Shown here in pieces: positions 24,813-35,067 of a stretch of DNA of 64,000 nt. The DNA lies in the NCBI GenBank assembly GCA_009711615.1, contig VENI01000005.1, positions 248,001-312,000 on the forward strand, written 5' to 3'. Origin of the DNA: Bacillota bacterium (GTDB lineage: Bacteria; Bacillota; Desulfotomaculia; Desulfotomaculales; Desulfohalotomaculaceae). Position 1 is the first letter of the stretch. The number at the start of each line of letters is the position of its first letter. The position numbers and the translations under genes were made by a program. The notes beneath the pieces are model-generated. The model did no database searches, was not told the DNA's origin, and worked only from the letters and a program-made list of their open reading frames with translations.

Positions 24813-26861
24813 TTAAACATCTTCAGTTAAGATTTGATAAATTGGAGCTCCTTCACATTGCGCTGGGTAACGCAAACCTAATAATGCTGAGACTGTAGGT
24901 GCAACGTCAACTTGTCTGATAACACGGTCTGTTTTGCATCCAGATTTAATACCAGGACCTGCCGCTACAAAAATTGGTGAAACTGATGTTTCAAAATATC
25001 CCTCTGAAGTTGAAATACCATCGCCATGCAATCTATTGTATCCTTCTTCTACTGAGAAGAAAATATCACCACTTTCTGGGCCATGAGCACCAAGTAACAC
25101 AGCGTCTTTATTTCTTAAAGCGATGCCGATTGCTCGTTTACCTGTCCGATGATCTCTGTAATTGTACAAATCGGAGATTATTTGTTCCTCTAAATCGTAC
25201 TTATCTTTTGGATCAACGATACCATTTTTGTCTCGGCCTTTAAGGTTAATGTAAATATAGTTACTGCGGATCTGAACAGCCCTTGTCTTTTCCCAATCAA
25301 CTTCTCTTAAGTTATTACCATTTTCATCTTTTTTCATCACTGTGTAGCCCAATTCTTCCATTACTGGTACACTAAGACCACCATATTCACCGATGATAGG
25401 CGGTACGTTTTCTCCAACTATCAGGCCATGGTCACTTACAAGTAATATAGTCCAACCTTCATCTAATAAGTGCATGAACTCGCCAAGATAATCATCTGTT
25501 TGAACATAGAAATCTTCAATAAATCCTTGATAGGTTTTTTCATCTGTATAATTCCATGGTTCTAGTGTCTTAGCAAGGTGCCATAATTGGTGACCTGCAC
25601 AGTCAATATTGTGGAGATGAGAAAAAATTACTTCATATTCTTTTTCTTTGATTAAATAATTCAAGCAATCTGCTTGCCATTTGTTATAAAGCACCCAAGA
25701 AGGTTCAAATACCTCATCAACAATATCGGGCTCTTCACCACCGATTAAACTAACAGGTGGAACATGACCAACGTTTTCAACTATTTCCTTATAAAGAGGT
25801 TTTGGATGCCATAATTGGTCATTAGAAATATCTAAAGCGTTACTAATCCAAAGTCTAACTTTTTCACCTGCTGGATCAAGTTCCATAAGTTTCATAGAGC
25901 GACATGCTGGCTTAGTGACGTCGTTTTTGGTAACATCATCAATAATACCGGTGACCATTTTACCTTTTTCTAAAGTGACAATCGGCTCTTCTGCCTTCTT
26001 ATTCTTATAAATAGCCACTCGATCATATTCACCAGCTTCATTTTTAAGAATCAAGGCAGGGCGTCTCATTACACCGCCAGAAGTAAGGATGGTGAATTCT
26101 TTAGCTCCTTCTGGAGCATTTGCCCAACCTGTAGCATCTTTGAGAGGAGAGTTGATAATATCGTAAGCTACCTTACTGCCAATAACTACTTCGGTATCTT
26201 CCTCTTCCATAACGTAGGTGCGAATTTCTCCACCTTCACGAGATTTATCGCCCCACCAAATTTCCATCATTTCATCATCAACATCATCATCTAAAGTGTC
26301 ATCCAAATCTGTAATTATGCAACCAACTCCAGCTTGTTTTTCCACCCTTGGTGCATAACGCACTTCTTCAATTTCGGGTGAAGCATAAATAATTTTTTCC
26401 CAGTCCATTTGCGCAACACCCATATTAACTGAACCCGGCTGTGTACCATCCACAACACTAAGATTTTCACTTTGAGAGGTTGGAGGCCAAGCACTACCAG
26501 GCCAATGCCAAACCATGGTCTTCATACCAGCTTCTGATGTGATATTCCAGGCTTGTTCTGCTGTACAATTACGGGAATCCAAATTATAAACAACTGCGTC
26601 TAAACTTTCTGGTGATTGCTTCCAAAAACAAGTGATGTTATGAGTTCCTGGATAAGCACCTGTAGCAAGTGTGGTCCAACAAGGGGGTGTAATTGTTGGA
26701 ATCGCACCGAGTAGATTCAAATCTTCTCTGGCAGCTCCTTGATTAATCAATTTTTGTAAGTTGGGCATCTTCCCCTCAGCTAAGAATTTCCGACTGATTT
26801 TCGGGTCCATGCCATCAACGCCTAATACCAATACTTTATTGGTGAGTGCTTCTCTTTTCAT
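24813..26861 (-). CDS. alkaline-phosphatase-superfamily phosphodiesterase (type I phosphodiesterase/NPP-like)
   Basis: The 682-residue protein starts VLVLGVDGMDPKISRKFL, the metal-binding start of the NPP/AP superfamily, with a nucleophile region TITPPCWTTLATGAYPGTH and the later metal ligands VSDHG and GDGIST. An acidic insertion (about residues 185-225) is unusual. There is no signal peptide, so it should act in the cytoplasm. Its divergent LysR regulator and the cut locus downstream raise the idea that it releases choline from a phosphodiester such as glycerophosphocholine; the sequence gives the fold, not the substrate. Confidence 0.8.
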   Translation of the reverse strand: MKREALTNKVLVLGVDGMDPKISRKFLAEGKMPNLQKLINQGAAREDLNLLGAIPTITPPCWTTLATGAYPGTHNITCFWKQSPESLDAVVYNLDSRNCTAEQAWNITSEAGMKTMVWHWPGSAWPPTSQSENLSVVDGTQPGSVNMGVAQMDWEKIIYASPEIEEVRYAPRVEKQAGVGCIITDLDDTLDDDVDDEMMEIWWGDKSREGGEIRTYVMEEEDTEVVIGSKVAYDIINSPLKDATGWANAPEGAKEFTILTSGGVMRRPALILKNEAGEYDRVAIYKNKKAEEPIVTLEKGKMVTGIIDDVTKNDVTKPACRSMKLMELDPAGEKVRLWISNALDISNDQLWHPKPLYKEIVENVGHVPPVSLIGGEEPDIVDEVFEPSWVLYNKWQADCLNYLIKEKEYEVIFSHLHNIDCAGHQLWHLAKTLEPWNYTDEKTYQGFIEDFYVQTDDYLGEFMHLLDEGWTILLVSDHGLIVGENVPPIIGEYGGLSVPVMEELGYTVMKKDENGNNLREVDWEKTRAVQIRSNYIYINLKGRDKNGIVDPKDKYDLEEQIISDLYNYRDHRTGKRAIGIALRNKDAVLLGAHGPESGDIFFSVEEGYNRLHGDGISTSEGYFETSVSPIFVAAGPGIKSGCKTDRVIRQVDVAPTVSALLGLRYPAQCEGAPIYQILTEDV

Positions 26862-27137
26862 GAAATCTCTCTCCTTTCTTATTTCTAACTAAATAACAAT
26901 GTGAGTACCATCACAATTAAAATTTAGCATTTTTATTTTTCTTTGGGAATCAGCAAAATTAGATATGGGATATCAGTTATATCAAAAGGTTAGAACACCA
27001 TAATTCACCTTTTAAAAGGACTAAAATATGCGACTATAAATTCCTTTTATTGGTATTAAGAAAATTCATAAAAACTATTAAAATAACACTAAAAAAAAGT
27101 TATAATATGGTGACGTACTTAGAAGGGAGGGCTATCT
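26862..27137. promoter_or_regulatory. divergent promoter region of the phosphodiesterase and LysR genes
   Basis: This 276-base AT-rich gap between two divergent genes contains the palindrome CCTTTTAAAAGG (27008-27019) and dyad-like GATATCAGTTATATC (26976-26990). LysR proteins normally bind such gaps and control the gene opposite their own. Exact sites are not proven. Confidence 0.45.
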
Positions 27138-28031
27138 ATGAAACTTACTCAACTGCAGTATCTTATTGAAGCAGCCAAGTATAATTCTATTTCTATTGCT
27201 GCAGAAAAAAATTATATTTCACAATCAGCGTTAAGCTCTTCTATTTCAAATTTAGAGAAAGAACTCAATATTATTTTGCTTGAACGAAACTGTAAAGGTG
27301 TACAACCCACTCAAACTGGTGAACTAGTTATTGATAAAGTGAAAGAAGTCTTTTCTCTTATTGAGGAAATACGTGCTCTTTCTCCAGACCATCAAATGGA
27401 CATGATTAATATTGCAGCTATTCCTTGCATCTGCGATTATCTAATTCCCGAATGCATTAGGAGTCTGACAAAGAATAAGCAACTGCTTAAAATATCTGTT
27501 CATACTGATGAAACTACGGAAATTATCCGTAATGTAACTTCTGGCTTTTCAAGTTTGGGGCTAATTATTAATGACAACATCATAAATTTAGGCACTCTTA
27601 AATATCAACCACTATTTACAGATCGCTATGTATTATATGTGGGACAACTTTCCCCACTATATGATAAACAAAGCATTACTTTACAAGAAGCACTAAATGA
27701 ACCATATATCGCTTATCGCAAAGAATTTCAAGCACAAAATACAGGGTTAAGTTCTCTTTTTAATGGCATTCAAAAACCTAATATTGCTTTTCGGACAGAT
27801 GAACTAAGCAACATTCGTAGAATGATACAATACTCAGATTATGTTGCTTTCTTTCCAGAAAAAATGTCACAAAAAGATGTCTATTTGCAAAATGGTTCCA
27901 TGCGTGCCATCCCAATTTCTGACTTTGACACTTCCATTACAATTGGTTATGTGATAAATCCAAAATATAAGGTTCCTAAAATCATTAAAGAATTTTTGAA
28001 TTTGATATTAGAAAAATTCGAAACTTTATAA
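27138..28031 (+). CDS. LysR-family transcriptional regulator
   Basis: A 297-residue LysR protein. The winged helix-turn-helix is at residues 1-60 (LTQLQYLIEAAKYNSISIAAE, ISQSALSSSISNLEKEL), and the effector-binding domain follows from about 90. ATG follows GGGAGGG. It is divergent from the phosphodiesterase gene and is the only regulator near the choline locus, so it may control the phosphodiesterase, the transporters or the compartment operon in response to a choline-related ligand (inference). A strong terminator follows. Confidence 0.9.
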   Translation: MKLTQLQYLIEAAKYNSISIAAEKNYISQSALSSSISNLEKELNIILLERNCKGVQPTQTGELVIDKVKEVFSLIEEIRALSPDHQMDMINIAAIPCICDYLIPECIRSLTKNKQLLKISVHTDETTEIIRNVTSGFSSLGLIINDNIINLGTLKYQPLFTDRYVLYVGQLSPLYDKQSITLQEALNEPYIAYRKEFQAQNTGLSSLFNGIQKPNIAFRTDELSNIRRMIQYSDYVAFFPEKMSQKDVYLQNGSMRAIPISDFDTSITIGYVINPKYKVPKIIKEFLNLILEKFETL

Positions 28032-28037
28032 ATGTAC

Positions 28038-28085
28038 AAAAAAGATCGCAAATAGGCTGGGTGGCCAGATTTTGCGATCTTTTTA
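28038..28085. terminator. bidirectional terminator between LysR and chemoreceptor genes
   Basis: AAAAAGATCGCAAA pairs with TTTTGCGATCTTTTT around a GC-rich inner hairpin (GGCTGGGTGGCC). A and T runs on both sides suit stopping in both directions. Confidence 0.85.
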
Positions 28086-28099
28086 TGTTTAGACTATAT

Positions 28100-30040
28100 C
28101 TATACTGTAAATTTATCTATCATCTTATTTAATTTGTTAGCCATTAAATTAAGTTGCTCATTAGATGCCGATATTTCTTCCATTGCAGCAGTTTGTTCTT
28201 CCGCAGTAGCAGAAACATTTTGTATTCCTGCTGCCACTTGTTCCGATGCCGCTGCAACATCTTGAATTTGTTTAACTAGAATCTCAATAGAATTGGCAAT
28301 ACCCATAAAGTTGTTACCAACTTCCTCTACTACCGTAACCCCTTCTTTCACCTGTCTACTTCCTTCAGACATAGCCTCTACAGCCTTTTGTGACTCCGCG
28401 TGAACCTGTTGGATTAGATTAGTGATGTCCTTTGATGCATTTGCAGATTGTTCGGCCAGTTTTCTTACTTCTTCAGCAACTACAGCAAACCCACGTCCTT
28501 GCTCCCCTGCACGTGCCGCTTCAATAGCTGCATTGAGAGCAAGTAAATTAGTTTGCTCCGCTATACTGGTTATTAGATATACAATACTATTGACCTGGTT
28601 TAAGGTTTTAGCTAGTTCTTCTACTACTTTTGAAGCAACGTCATTAGAACAGTATATCAATTCCATTTGCCCTGTAACTCTCTCAACACCCTTGGAACCT
28701 TGCTCCGCTTCCTTAGAGACTCTTTCCGACAGATTAGCCACCTCATTAACATTACTTGACACTTGCTCTATAGTACAAGCTATTTCACTAACCGTGGCGG
28801 CTGTTTCAGATGCTCCTGCAGAGGTTTGTTGAGATTGGTCAGCTAACTGTTTGGTTGACTCAGTCAGATTAACTGAAGAGTCCTTTAAACCCAGTATAAC
28901 CGTCTTAAGGCTTTCTTTCATTTTGTGTAAAGAGTCTATTAAAATCCCATTTTCATCATTTTGTTTAATATTAATATCATCTACTTTAAGGTTACCATTA
29001 GCAATTTCTTGTGCATAACTTGCTGAAGCCGTTATTGGTTTTGAAATCTTGTTTGCTATAAAAGTTGCTAAACAAACTATAACTAATAAAAAAAGTCCTG
29101 ACAATAAAAGTATCTGCTTAGCAATGCCAATGAATTTCTCCATTAGCTCGGCCTTTTCTACAATGGCGATAAATTTCCAACCTGTTTCAGCAGATGTAAA
29201 AACATTTACAAAGGAATCTTTGCCATCAATATTAGTTTCAAAAACTCCTGTATTCATATTGACAACAGTGTTTAATTGCTCATTCTTTAATTCTTGAATA
29301 TTTTCACCATTCATTTTGGCATTTTTGGGGTGCGCAATTATCGTGCCTTCGCTATCTGTAACTACGATATATCCTGTCTTTTCTATTCTTATATCTTTAA
29401 TTATATCCGTTACAATTTCTAAGGTTACATCAAGCGCTTGAACCCCAATTACTTCACCGGCATCATTTGTAATAGTAGTTGTAGTAGTAATTAAGAAAAC
29501 ATCATCTGCCGGAAAATAGTATGGGTCGATTCTTGCTACATCACCCTTATTCTCCATGGCAGTCTGATAAAAAGGTTTTTCTCTCGGATCATAATTGCTC
29601 ATTATTTTACCATCTGGCCATTGAATATAACCAGCATTATCTGTTGCCATGTACACATAGGCTGACCGAGGATGTGATTCCGCATAGTTTGCGTAAACAT
29701 TGTATATCTCTTTCTCTAAACCACTGCTTAATGAAGGTGACATTTGAATTAGTCCATCTGCCCCTCCTGGATCATTTATGTATGATGTTATCGTGTCATC
29801 AACGCTTTTAACCGAAACATTTTCGGCGAGAAATTCAACGTTTTCACTTATACTTTCAAAAAACACATTAACCGCATTGTTCACCTGTTGAATTTGTTTA
29901 CTTGTGCTACTAATAAACTCCTCTTGAACTAAAGAAGATAAATATATCGAAAAATAAGTAATCGATGCAATCATAGGCACCAATGCTACTGTTAGTAATA
30001 TTGCTATCAGCTTGTTCTTAATTAAGAATAAATTTTTCAA
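28100..30040 (-). CDS. methyl-accepting chemotaxis protein with dCache-type sensor
   Basis: From TTG 30040, preceded by GGGAGG, the protein is 646 residues and starts with the usual basic N-terminus ([13 protein letters not shown]); ATG 30094 lacks a ribosome site. A first membrane segment is followed by a large extracellular double-Cache domain (to about 300, with [11 protein letters not shown]), a second membrane segment, HAMP, and a signalling domain with the conserved tip [21 protein letters not shown]. Position between the LysR regulator and the BCCT transporter hints at sensing quaternary amines, but ligand residues were not verified. Confidence 0.9.
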   Translation of the reverse strand: MKNLFLIKNKLIAILLTVALVPMIASITYFSIYLSSLVQEEFISSTSKQIQQVNNAVNVFFESISENVEFLAENVSVKSVDDTITSYINDPGGADGLIQMSPSLSSGLEKEIYNVYANYAESHPRSAYVYMATDNAGYIQWPDGKIMSNYDPREKPFYQTAMENKGDVARIDPYYFPADDVFLITTTTTITNDAGEVIGVQALDVTLEIVTDIIKDIRIEKTGYIVVTDSEGTIIAHPKNAKMNGENIQELKNEQLNTVVNMNTGVFETNIDGKDSFVNVFTSAETGWKFIAIVEKAELMEKFIGIAKQILLLSGLFLLVIVCLATFIANKISKPITASASYAQEIANGNLKVDDINIKQNDENGILIDSLHKMKESLKTVILGLKDSSVNLTESTKQLADQSQQTSAGASETAATVSEIACTIEQVSSNVNEVANLSERVSKEAEQGSKGVERVTGQMELIYCSNDVASKVVEELAKTLNQVNSIVYLITSIAEQTNLLALNAAIEAARAGEQGRGFAVVAEEVRKLAEQSANASKDITNLIQQVHAESQKAVEAMSEGSRQVKEGVTVVEEVGNNFMGIANSIEILVKQIQDVAAASEQVAAGIQNVSATAEEQTAAMEEISASNEQLNLMANKLNKMIDKFTV

Positions 30041-30164
30041 ATACTCCGGGCCTCCCTTTCCGCATAGAACATTATTAATAGGCTTTTCTAGCATCTTGTA
30101 TCTGATGTTAAGGCCAAACTCTATAATAAATTTAAACTAACGACTAACACTATGTTTTAAGGTA

Positions 30165-30330
30165 AGAGGTTGTTTCAGTTCGTCTAATTCTAGCAACATT
30201 GCTCCTAATATGATAAAAAAAACCACCAGTTAAACTGGATAATTGTCAATCTTTCTCCTAGAACTACCCCTGCCAGCACTATAGCAATAACAGGTTCTAT
30301 GTTACTTTGCTGGCCCCTAACAATGCCACT
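30165..30330 (-). pseudogene. remnant of an EamA-family permease
   Basis: Read on the minus strand, this stretch gives EPVIAIVLAGVVLGERLTI in one frame and then, after a shift, FIILGAMLLELDELKQ. This is the end of an EamA transporter's second repeat. Stops and frame changes show it is dead. It differs from the intact EamA gene at 23844-24749. Confidence 0.65.
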
Positions 30331-30363
30331 TCTTTCTTAATTATCATAAAATCTTATACTCTT

Positions 30364-30927
30364 TTATCTATACTTAAATATCATAGGTGCTCCTAATAAT
30401 CTTTTGTACTGCTTCTTTTTCTTCCATAACTCGCTGCTTTGTATAAAAAGAAGTGAAAATGCCTCCCATAAAAAAACCCAACCGCCAACAGTTAAGCTTA
30501 ATAAAACCAGTTCATGAATCATCTCATTTTTGACTATACTTCTAAAATAAATAGACATGATTGTAAATACCAAAGACGTTAATACATAAAATGCTGCCCT
30601 TTTTATTCTCTCATGAAACCTGTTTCTTGTTATATGAAGACAGTAATAAAAATAAGTACAAATTCCTTCCACAATAATTTTTTCTCTAACAGTGTCTTTA
30701 TCTTGATGCCAAATGTTAAATCTTAAAATTATGTTCTTCCGTAAATCAATATCTGAAGAACAATCTTCAATAAATGATTTAAGACTAGAATCTAAATCCC
30801 TGATGTTATAAACAGAAGAATCCCAACTATTAAATATATCATCATAATTTGTTAAAGTAATTTCTATGATATAGTCTCCCGTATGGGGGTCTATGGTATA
30901 GAATTGATCTAAAAAGTTATTTCTCAC
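30364..30927 (-). CDS. hypothetical membrane protein
   Basis: A 187-residue protein. Residues 1-100 are polar and probably cytosolic, with DPHTGDYIIEITLTNYDD near the start. Two membrane segments lie at about 109-127 and 139-160, then a strongly basic tail (ELWKKKKQYKRL). I do not recognise a family. It stands alone between the EamA remnant and the BCCT terminator, and nothing in the context assigns a role. Confidence 0.55.
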   Translation of the reverse strand: MRNNFLDQFYTIDPHTGDYIIEITLTNYDDIFNSWDSSVYNIRDLDSSLKSFIEDCSSDIDLRKNIILRFNIWHQDKDTVREKIIVEGICTYFYYCLHITRNRFHERIKRAAFYVLTSLVFTIMSIYFRSIVKNEMIHELVLLSLTVGGWVFLWEAFSLLFIQSSELWKKKKQYKRLLGAPMIFKYR

Positions 30928-31054
30928 TATAATCCCCCAAATCTTTGTTCAAATATTTCATAATCCAGATACGCTAGCAAGAAACCTTCTTAATTTATTG
31001 AGGAGATGGATTGCGTTTTTTTAAGTTTTATCTATGGTTATACTGACTAACTTT

Positions 31055-31083
31055 AAAGCCTCCTGTTTAACAGGAGGCTTTAT
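31055..31083. terminator. terminator after the BCCT transporter gene
   Basis: AAAGCCTCCTG (31055-31065) pairs with CAGGAGGCTTT (31071-31081) over a 5-base loop. It lies about 65 bases past the BCCT stop (minus strand). Confidence 0.8.
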
Positions 31084-31147
31084 TTGCACTTATAATATTG
31101 TCTACAATTTATAACTTTCTTTTTTAAAAATTCTAGTCATAAAATAA

Positions 31148-32791
31148 CTATTTATTATCACTAGATTCAATAGCTGGATCAGGTACAATAATCCCATCTA
31201 AAGAACCATCACTAATTTCTAAGCTTTCCTTATCTTCAAAATTTGAATCATAATAAGTCAAGTGTTTTGGTTTAACTTTTTCTCCAAAATCTTCATTAAG
31301 CCATTTTACTATAGAAGTAGCTAATATAACCGTTATAATGACTACAGGGAAACTGGTCAAAATAGATGATAATTGAACTACTTTCAGACCACCAACCAAG
31401 AATAATGCCGATGTACAGAAAAACAACATGAATGACCAGAATATTCTTGACCATTTTGGCGGTTCTTGGGTATCCCTTATTTCTTTACAACACATTGCAG
31501 AAATTGTATAGGAAACAGAGTCAACTGCTGTAACTTGAGATACAAGCATAACAAAAAGAAAGATAGGGATTGCAATAAAACTCAAGGGCAGAGTATTAAG
31601 TAAATAAGTTATTACTGCCGGACCACCTGATTCTTGTAATATAGTAATTAAGGTTTCGCCCTGATTTAAAATTAAATCAACAGTGTAAGATCCAAAAGTC
31701 AGGTAAAAAAGAGAACAACCTGCAGTTGCTGTGAAGAGCATATTTAAAACAAGCTCCTTAATGGTACGGCCTCTAGAAATCCTTGTAGCAAATAGACCCA
31801 TATATGTTGCCCAAGCAAACCACCAAGCCCAATAGAAAACAGTCCAATCTTGTGGGAAACCTGATTTAGTTATAGGATCAGTATATAAGCTCATCCGTAA
31901 GAAGTTGTCCAATAGCATTCCAACGTTATCAAAGAATAAAGATAGCATAAAGGCTGTTGGACCTACAAATAACACGAAAAATAATAGAAGTAAAATTAAC
32001 CACATATTGTAACCTGAAATTTTAGCAATACCAGAATATAAACCTCTATAGCAGCTATAACCATAAAGGCAAGTAAACAATGCCGCTACTGCTAATCTTA
32101 CAGCTAATGTATCTTCCATACCTAAATAAGTTGCTCCAATATTAGCTATCATTGGTAAGATAAGCCCTAAGGATGTTGCTACGCCACCTACCATACCAAC
32201 AACCATTATTAGGTCAATAACTCTACCCAACCAACCATCAACTCTGTTGCCTAAAACACCACGACAGGCATAACTTGGATAAAGGTATGGTTTTCTTCTA
32301 ACATAAAACATATACGAGAACCCGACAGCAGGGATTACAAATATGGCCCAAGCACTAATACCCCAATGGAAAATACCATAGGAAAGGGCATACTGAGCAG
32401 CCTCAGCTGAATGTGCCTCAGCCCAAAAAGGTGGCCATTTCAAGTAATAGATTGGTTCAAGAATGCCCCAATAAATAAGTCCCGCACCTGAACCACCACA
32501 GAACATCATAGAAAACCAAGTAAATGTGGAGAATTCTGGCTTTTCGTCTGGTCCACCAAGCTTTACTCTGCCGTAGGGGCCAAATGCTAACCATAATGCA
32601 AAAAGTACAGCACCAAAAACTACAATTTCCCACATCCAGTCAGTACCATGAGTTACTCCATGCATCACACTACCTACTAAGCCTTGTGCAGATTGTTGGA
32701 AAATAATCATAGGACCAAAAAATAATAAACAAATGATTACACTACCCCAAAAAACCGATTTATTTATCTTTGCATATTTTGGAATCTCCAT
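31148..32791 (-). CDS. BCCT-family betaine/carnitine/choline transporter
   Basis: A 547-residue secondary transporter with about twelve membrane segments. The family signature is seen as DWTVFYWAWWFAWATYMG, whose Trp cage binds trimethylammonium groups in BetP-type carriers, and the unwound helix shows GGSGAGLIYWG. The Gly-rich segment (GAGLI) suggests sodium- or proton-coupled or antiport function. ATG follows AAGGAG. As the only carrier of this class near the cut locus, it is the best candidate for choline (or betaine) uptake. The family is sure, the exact substrate is inferred. Confidence 0.92.
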   Translation of the reverse strand: MEIPKYAKINKSVFWGSVIICLLFFGPMIIFQQSAQGLVGSVMHGVTHGTDWMWEIVVFGAVLFALWLAFGPYGRVKLGGPDEKPEFSTFTWFSMMFCGGSGAGLIYWGILEPIYYLKWPPFWAEAHSAEAAQYALSYGIFHWGISAWAIFVIPAVGFSYMFYVRRKPYLYPSYACRGVLGNRVDGWLGRVIDLIMVVGMVGGVATSLGLILPMIANIGATYLGMEDTLAVRLAVAALFTCLYGYSCYRGLYSGIAKISGYNMWLILLLLFFVLFVGPTAFMLSLFFDNVGMLLDNFLRMSLYTDPITKSGFPQDWTVFYWAWWFAWATYMGLFATRISRGRTIKELVLNMLFTATAGCSLFYLTFGSYTVDLILNQGETLITILQESGGPAVITYLLNTLPLSFIAIPIFLFVMLVSQVTAVDSVSYTISAMCCKEIRDTQEPPKWSRIFWSFMLFFCTSALFLVGGLKVVQLSSILTSFPVVIITVILATSIVKWLNEDFGEKVKPKHLTYYDSNFEDKESLEISDGSLDGIIVPDPAIESSDNK

Positions 32792-32832
32792 TATTCCACT
32801 CCTTATTAAGCCTTTTATTTTCTGTCATATTA

Positions 32833-32880
32833 ATTACTCCCAATATTAAGTTTTAATTTACTCTCAATATTAAGTTTTAA
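32833..32880. repeat. two-copy direct repeat upstream of the BCCT gene
   Basis: The unit ACTC(C/T)CAATATTAAGTTTTAA occurs twice with a period of about 24 bases. Located 40-90 bases upstream of the BCCT start, it could be a tandem regulator site or a simple duplication. Confidence 0.6.
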
Positions 32881-33222
32881 ATTTTAAGTTGCTATATATA
32901 GTGTGTGTACCTCCTCCTTATTAAAGCCAAGTAACTTACTCAATATGAAATTGTATATTGGTATCAGTACTAAAGTGATCTTTAGTAATTGTTCTTGCCT
33001 TCACTTTCTCTTGCAATGTTATATAAAAAAATGTCGTATTCTCTGATGTAGTGTTATTATAAAAAAATTGTCGCACAAAGTACATTACATAATATCTATA
33101 CCCGGTATAGGTAAATAAAATTAGGATAAATTACCAATGTTCTCCGTCTTGAAAATTAAAATAACATACCTTTTGTTTACAAGGTATACAGCAAATCGAA
33201 ATCTGGTATAAAAAATTTATGA

Positions 33223-33253
33223 TTGTTTATAATGTGTATGTGTATGTTATAAT
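33223..33253 (+). promoter_or_regulatory. possible promoter of the NDH-2 gene
   Basis: TTGTTT (33223-33228) and TATAAT (33248-33253) with a 19-base gap lie about 60 bases upstream of the GTG start. The -10 is perfect; the spacing is long by two bases, so this is tentative. Confidence 0.35.
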
Positions 33254-33316
33254 CATCACATTAACAAACAGAATTCAGCATAAGAATAATGTCACACAAG
33301 CTATAGGGGGGTTCCC

Positions 33317-34594
33317 GTGGCAGAACAAATTGTAATATTAGGCGCAGGTTACGGCGGTATTAAGGTCGCTCATTTATTAGATAATTTACTATACAATAGT
33401 GAAAATAATAGTCTAAACCAAAAATACAATATTATTTTAATAGATAAGCACGATTACCATACATTAAGAACTCAGTTGTATCAGCCTGCTACTGGCAGCA
33501 AAGATATAAATGAATTTAGAGTGCCAATGAATAGAGTGCTAAATGGGCACAATGTGAAATTTGTTAAAGGGCATATTGATGCCATTGATTTTGATAATCG
33601 GCAGGTTATTGTTAACCATACTGAAAAAATTCCTTTTAAATATTTAGTCAACGCACTGGGAAGTGAGGCAGAATACTTTAACATTCCAGGGTTGCAGGAA
33701 AATAGTATAAGTTTAAATAGTTTAAGGAATGCCTGCAGAATAAAGAAACGTATAGAACAGATACTTGCTGATTTAACCAGTACACCTGAAGAACAAGCTA
33801 CTATTGTTATTGGCGGTGGGGGATTAACCGGTGTGCAATTTGCTGGTGAACTGACTGAACAACTACAAATACATCAACATAATAATCAAATTAAACCAAA
33901 GCAGTACAAAATAGTTCTCGTGGAAGGTAACCCGCACCTATTACCGGGCATGTCGGCTACGGTATATAAATACGCCAAAAAGACGTTGAAAAAATTAGGG
34001 GTGGAAGTGGTAACCGGTGCATTCATTAAAAAAGCTACCGCCGATACTATTTACCTATCCACAGGGCGGGAAATTAACTATACCGAGTTTGTTTGGACCG
34101 GTGGTGTAAGGGCTAACAGGCTGGCTGCCCAATCAGGGTTAAAGACAGACGTCCGTGGTCGGGTGGAAGTTAATCAGTTTTTACAATGTGCAGAGGATGA
34201 ACATGTTTACGTCATTGGTGACAGTGCTTTTGTAAAAGACCCCAAGACAGGGAAACCTGTAATCGCCACCGCCCAAGCGGCCATGCAGCAAGGAAAAACG
34301 GCAGCATATAATATCTTTGCCGAGATCATGGGTTTGCCAAAAAAGGCCTACCAGCCATCAATAATATTTTTACTGATTCACATTGGCCAGAATAAAGCCG
34401 TGGGAGAAGCAGTCAATAAGTTTCGGTGCATAAAGTTTAAAGGTCCGTTAGCCGTTCACATTAAAAATCTGATCCCTTTTAAATACAGCTTTATCCTGTT
34501 GGGAGGTATCAAATCAGTATCTCGCGATTTATTTGGGAAAGAATTTATCAAATGTCCCACACAGGAATGTAAAAATCATTCAAATGTATGCTAA
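33317..34594 (+). CDS. type II NADH dehydrogenase (NDH-2) family flavoprotein
   Basis: A 425-residue monotopic flavoprotein. The FAD motif VILGAGYGGIKVAH is at residues 5-18, a second dinucleotide motif IVIGGGGLTGVQFAGEL near 170, and YVIGDSAF near 300 completes the FAD site. NDH-2 oxidises NADH to reduce quinone without pumping. GTG start behind a G-rich site (ATAGGGGGG). The C-terminal membrane-binding helices are present and weakly hydrophobic. The last residues carry CPTQEC. It may help reoxidise NADH from the microcompartment if quinones exist here. Confidence 0.88.
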   Translation: MAEQIVILGAGYGGIKVAHLLDNLLYNSENNSLNQKYNIILIDKHDYHTLRTQLYQPATGSKDINEFRVPMNRVLNGHNVKFVKGHIDAIDFDNRQVIVNHTEKIPFKYLVNALGSEAEYFNIPGLQENSISLNSLRNACRIKKRIEQILADLTSTPEEQATIVIGGGGLTGVQFAGELTEQLQIHQHNNQIKPKQYKIVLVEGNPHLLPGMSATVYKYAKKTLKKLGVEVVTGAFIKKATADTIYLSTGREINYTEFVWTGGVRANRLAAQSGLKTDVRGRVEVNQFLQCAEDEHVYVIGDSAFVKDPKTGKPVIATAQAAMQQGKTAAYNIFAEIMGLPKKAYQPSIIFLLIHIGQNKAVGEAVNKFRCIKFKGPLAVHIKNLIPFKYSFILLGGIKSVSRDLFGKEFIKCPTQECKNHSNVC

Positions 34595-34810
34595 TATTTA
34601 GTACCTGAAAGCACTGTGGTTGATGTTCGATTAAAGACTTTATTCGGTAGTAAATTCTTTTGATCCAACGGTGCATCATCAGCTATGGAAGTTACTCCAG
34701 AAATTAATTATTGTCGCACCATGTTGCCAGCCTGTTTTGTTAATGAAAGACTTGGAGCTAAAGTATATGGCGTCAAGGGAAAACTGCTATCACCTCCAAT
34801 TAACATATAT

Positions 34811-34846
34811 AAAAAATTCGTCTCAATTTTTTGAGGCGAATTTTTT
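34811..34846 (+). terminator. rho-independent terminator
   Basis: AAATTCGTCTCAA pairs with TTGAGGCGAATTT (one G-T pair) and is followed by six T. It follows a short stretch (34674-34810) that reads as a protein fragment of no recognised family. Confidence 0.8.
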
Positions 34847-35067
34847 ATACAAACCAATAAATTATTTCTATAAGCATAGGATGGATTATCGCAAAATGAA
34901 TTATATATTAAGACAAAAAAGCATAATCGAAGCGTTGTAAGCTGATTGACATTATATAAAAGAGGGTTAGTCAAACGGGTTCCACATCCAACGGATACCG
35001 ACTTAAATACTAGTAAATCTTTAGCCCAACCTAGTCTTATGTTCTGTTTGCTAGGACTTGAATTTTG

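Larger units (their letters stand above)
32792..33316. other. 525-base intergenic region between BCCT and NDH-2 genes
   Basis: This AT-rich gap separates divergent genes and must hold both promoters. It carries a two-copy direct repeat near the BCCT side and a promoter-like pair near the NDH-2 side. No ORF or RNA gene was recognised in it. Confidence 0.6.

Noticed and set aside
34674..34810. Protein-coding fragment reading MEVTPEINYCRTMLPACF
   Set aside because: It looks like a gene remnant, but I could not match it to any family, so it was not listed as a pseudogene.
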